Positions 20,727-21,949 of a stretch of 21,949 nucleotides of DNA are shown in pieces; within the stretch, counting starts at the first letter, position 1, and every line of letters begins with the position of its first letter. The stretch spans positions 1 to 21,949 of IMG/VR virus record IMGVR_UViG_3300025085_000222. The stretch is one strand, 5' to 3'. The translations under genes and the position numbers were made by a program. A model generated the notes under the pieces. That model was not told where the DNA came from and searched no databases. It saw only the letters and a program-made list of their open reading frames with translations. The stretch is from a virus.

Positions 20727-20921
20727 ATGGACAGAGTAAAACAATTCTGGCGTAGCCGTAGTAACAGATGGCAAGTCTTTGGTGTAACCTTGGCGGCTCT
20801 ACAAGTGTACGTCCTACAGCTTAACCTATCTGCTGAAACTATCATGTTGGCCAGCACCTTATTCGGAATGGGTGGAATCTTCTTTCGTTATCAAACAACA
20901 CAAGCGATGTCAGAGAAATAA
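20727..20921 (+). CDS. Small two-helix membrane protein, lysis cassette
   Basis: A 64-residue protein with a basic N-terminus (MDRVKQFWRSRSNR), two predicted membrane helices (about 15-34, 'WQVFGVTLAALQVYVLQLNL', and 38-56, 'TIMLASTLFGMGGIFF') and a short tail ending RYQTTQAMSEK. Size and topology suit a class II holin or a holin-associated protein. The ribosome binding site AAGGA (20716-20720) overlaps the previous stop. It is the first of three small membrane protein genes before the endolysin, so which one is the pore-forming holin cannot be told from sequence. Confidence 0.75.
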   Translation: MDRVKQFWRSRSNRWQVFGVTLAALQVYVLQLNLSAETIMLASTLFGMGGIFFRYQTTQAMSEK

Positions 20922-20933
20922 AAGGAACTTATC

Positions 20934-21107
20934 ATGCTGGACGAACAATCAAAAGACACACTGGACGTACTTGCCGCATCAACAGGAGTGCTTTCCTTAG
21001 CCGCTTGGTTGCCACCTATCGCTAGTATATTTACTATTATCTGGTTGGGTATTAGGATTTACGAATCTGAAACCGTACAAGAGATAGTTAATAGAAAGTC
21101 AAAATGA
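20934..21107 (+). CDS. Small holin candidate
   Basis: A 57-residue protein starting at ATG 20934 with AAGGA (20922-20926) upstream. It has a hydrophilic acidic N-terminus (MLDEQSKDTLDV), a hydrophobic stretch from about 13 to 43 ('LAASTGVLSLAAWLPPIASI' followed by FTIIWLGIRIYE) that can form one long or two short membrane helices split by the PP pair, and a charged tail (ESETVQEIVNRKSK). The 'IW..IRIYES.TVQ' ending is common in small podovirus holins. The stop overlaps the next gene as ATGA. Role inferred from size, topology and position beside the endolysin. Confidence 0.78.
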   Translation: MLDEQSKDTLDVLAASTGVLSLAAWLPPIASIFTIIWLGIRIYESETVQEIVNRKSK

Positions 21108-21508
21108 ATATACTGCATAGCCTGATCAATCCAATAGCAGGGCTTCTTGATAAGTTCATACAAGATAAAGATCAGAGTAATGTCTTGGCTCACCAGATTG
21201 CTACAATGGCAGAGAGACACGCTCAGGAACTTGCCAAGGGACAGCTAGAAGTCAACAAGGTAGAGGCGGCACATAAGAATATGTTTGTCGCAGGCTGGCG
21301 ACCCGCAGTAGGTTGGATTTGTGCAATCGGCATGGCAGGTAACTTCATCTTAATTCCTATGGCTAACTTTGCATTAGCATTGTCTGAGTCTGAGGTATCA
21401 ATACCCCTTATTTCTTTATCTGAGATGATGCCTGTTCTTATGGGTATGCTAGGTCTTGGTGCTATGAGAACTGTAGAGAAGGCTAAGGGCGTACAGAGAG
21501 ACAAATGA
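21104..21508 (+). CDS. Holin of the three-TM (Holin_3TMs) type
   Basis: A 134-residue protein. Residues 1-55 are an amphipathic helical segment ('QDKDQSNVLAHQIATMAERH', then AQELAKGQLEVNKVEAAH), followed by the signature 'FVAGWRPAVGWICAIGMAGN' (61-80), further hydrophobic helices through 'ILIPMANFALAL' and 'MMPVLMGMLGLGAM', and the end 'RTVEKAKGVQRDK'. The GWRP..GW...........LG.Ga.Rt.eK.kG pattern is that of the 3TM phage holin superfamily. Members form pores or act as lysis-timing proteins in the inner membrane, letting the endolysin reach the cell wall. It is coupled to the genes on both sides by ATGA overlaps, with the endolysin start inside its stop. Confidence 0.85.
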   Translation: MNILHSLINPIAGLLDKFIQDKDQSNVLAHQIATMAERHAQELAKGQLEVNKVEAAHKNMFVAGWRPAVGWICAIGMAGNFILIPMANFALALSESEVSIPLISLSEMMPVLMGMLGLGAMRTVEKAKGVQRDK

Positions 21509-21846
21509 GATACTTCAAGTTAAAAGACTTTGATTGTCAGGAGACAGGCAACAATGAGATGTGTACTGATTTTATGGATAAGCTGGATGAGTTGCGTCAT
21601 GTATGCGGATTTCCGTTTATCATCACCAGTGGTTACAGGGATAAGACACACAGCATTGAAGCTAGAAAGGCAAAGGTTGGAACCCACGGACAAGGTATAG
21701 CGGCAGACATTAAAATAAATAACGGTAACGAAGCGTACCAGATTATAAAGAACGCTCAGTCAATGGGCTTTAATGGGATAGGGGTAGCTAAGACCTTCAT
21801 CCATGTAGACACTAGAAAGACTATGCCTGTTATCTGGACTTACTAA
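21505..21846 (+). CDS. Endolysin, M15-family D,D- or L,D-peptidase
   Basis: A 113-residue enzyme of the zinc peptidase M15 family, which cleaves peptide bonds in peptidoglycan. Motifs: 'YFKLKDFDCQETG' at the N-terminus (the usual opening in phage M15 proteins), 'ITSGYRDKTHS' (40-50), 'GTHGQGIAADI' (59-69) and 'FIHVDTR' (98-104). The zinc ligands are H61, D68 and H100; D102 is near the second HxD position. No signal peptide is present, so release depends on a holin. The length fits the minimal single-domain members. It ends the rightward gene set, and its last 17 bases overlap a convergent frame on the other strand. Confidence 0.93.
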   Translation: MRYFKLKDFDCQETGNNEMCTDFMDKLDELRHVCGFPFIITSGYRDKTHSIEARKAKVGTHGQGIAADIKINNGNEAYQIIKNAQSMGFNGIGVAKTFIHVDTRKTMPVIWTY

Positions 21847-21949
21847 GTAAACTCTTTGCTGTCTTCTTAGACTTCCTGAATGCCTTGGCTGTAGGTGCGC
21901 CTTTAGACCCAACCTTACGCATCTTCTCACCAGAACCAGCGGCTATTCT
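21830..21949 (-). CDS. 3' end of a convergent gene encoding a small basic protein (5' end outside window)
   Basis: On the minus strand a frame is open from the window edge (21949) to a TAA at 21830-21832, giving 39 residues rich in Lys, Arg, Ala and Ser: 'GEKMRKVGSKGAPTAKAFRK' is the central stretch and the end is LLSKSR. No plus-strand gene continues here, and codon choice resembles the neighbours. The Lys-rich, uncharged-acid-poor composition suggests a nucleic acid or membrane contact, but I do not recognise it. It converges on the endolysin gene with 17 bases of overlap. The short length visible limits confidence. Confidence 0.42.
   Translation of the reverse strand, partial: RIAAGSGEKMRKVGSKGAPTAKAFRKSKKTAKSLLSKSR

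Overview
This window is the right-hand structural and lysis half of a double-stranded DNA tailed bacteriophage genome with podovirus (T7-like short-tail) architecture. The evidence is the gene order and the families read from the translations: large terminase C-terminus, portal (head-to-tail connector), scaffold, major capsid protein, gp11-like and gp12-like tail tubular proteins, three consecutive internal-core (ejection) proteins in the T7 gp14-gp15-gp16 order, a tail fibre with a T7 gp17-like N-terminus, adhesins, and a holin-endolysin cassette. The DNA is AT-rich and uses the standard code. The proteins look most like those of uncultured marine podoviruses of Gram-negative hosts. That is a general impression: no gene here identifies the host, and no integrase, repressor, RNA polymerase, tRNA, IS element or CRISPR array is present.

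Layout: 1-782 terminase end plus a small protein with a possible permuted papain-like fold; 769-3633 head assembly (small Gly-rich protein, portal, Bbp19-like protein, scaffold); 3634-3784 the only sizeable intergenic region before the tail genes, holding a good sigma70-type promoter, a dyad over its -10 box and a stable leader hairpin; 3785-4615 major capsid protein, followed by a GC hairpin terminator; 4672-8063 tail tube genes; 8108-15819 a cupin-like protein and the three ejection proteins; 15820-15879 a second promoter; 15880-20717 fibre, Gly-rich adhesin, fibre-assembly chaperone, beta-helix tailspike, GTA-like spike base and a five-repeat propeller; 20727-21846 lysis cassette; 21830-21949 the 3' end of a convergent minus-strand gene.

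Genes are packed tightly, with many ATGA, TAATG, GTGA and TGATG overlaps, so most of the window is probably translated from a few long rightward transcripts. The promoter and terminator around the capsid gene would let capsid protein be made in excess of its neighbours, and the second promoter would restart transcription for the adhesin and lysis genes.

The most notable content is (a) a 1748-residue ejected polyvalent protein with two tandem ADP-ribosyltransferase-like domains followed by an LPD38-like region, a candidate host-takeover effector delivered with the DNA; (b) a head-spike-like pair made of a relative of the gene transfer agent spike base (rcc01079 family) translationally coupled to a five-bladed propeller; (c) a discoidin-like insert in the tail tubular protein B; and (d) a possible permuted NlpC/LRAT-like protein between terminase and portal.
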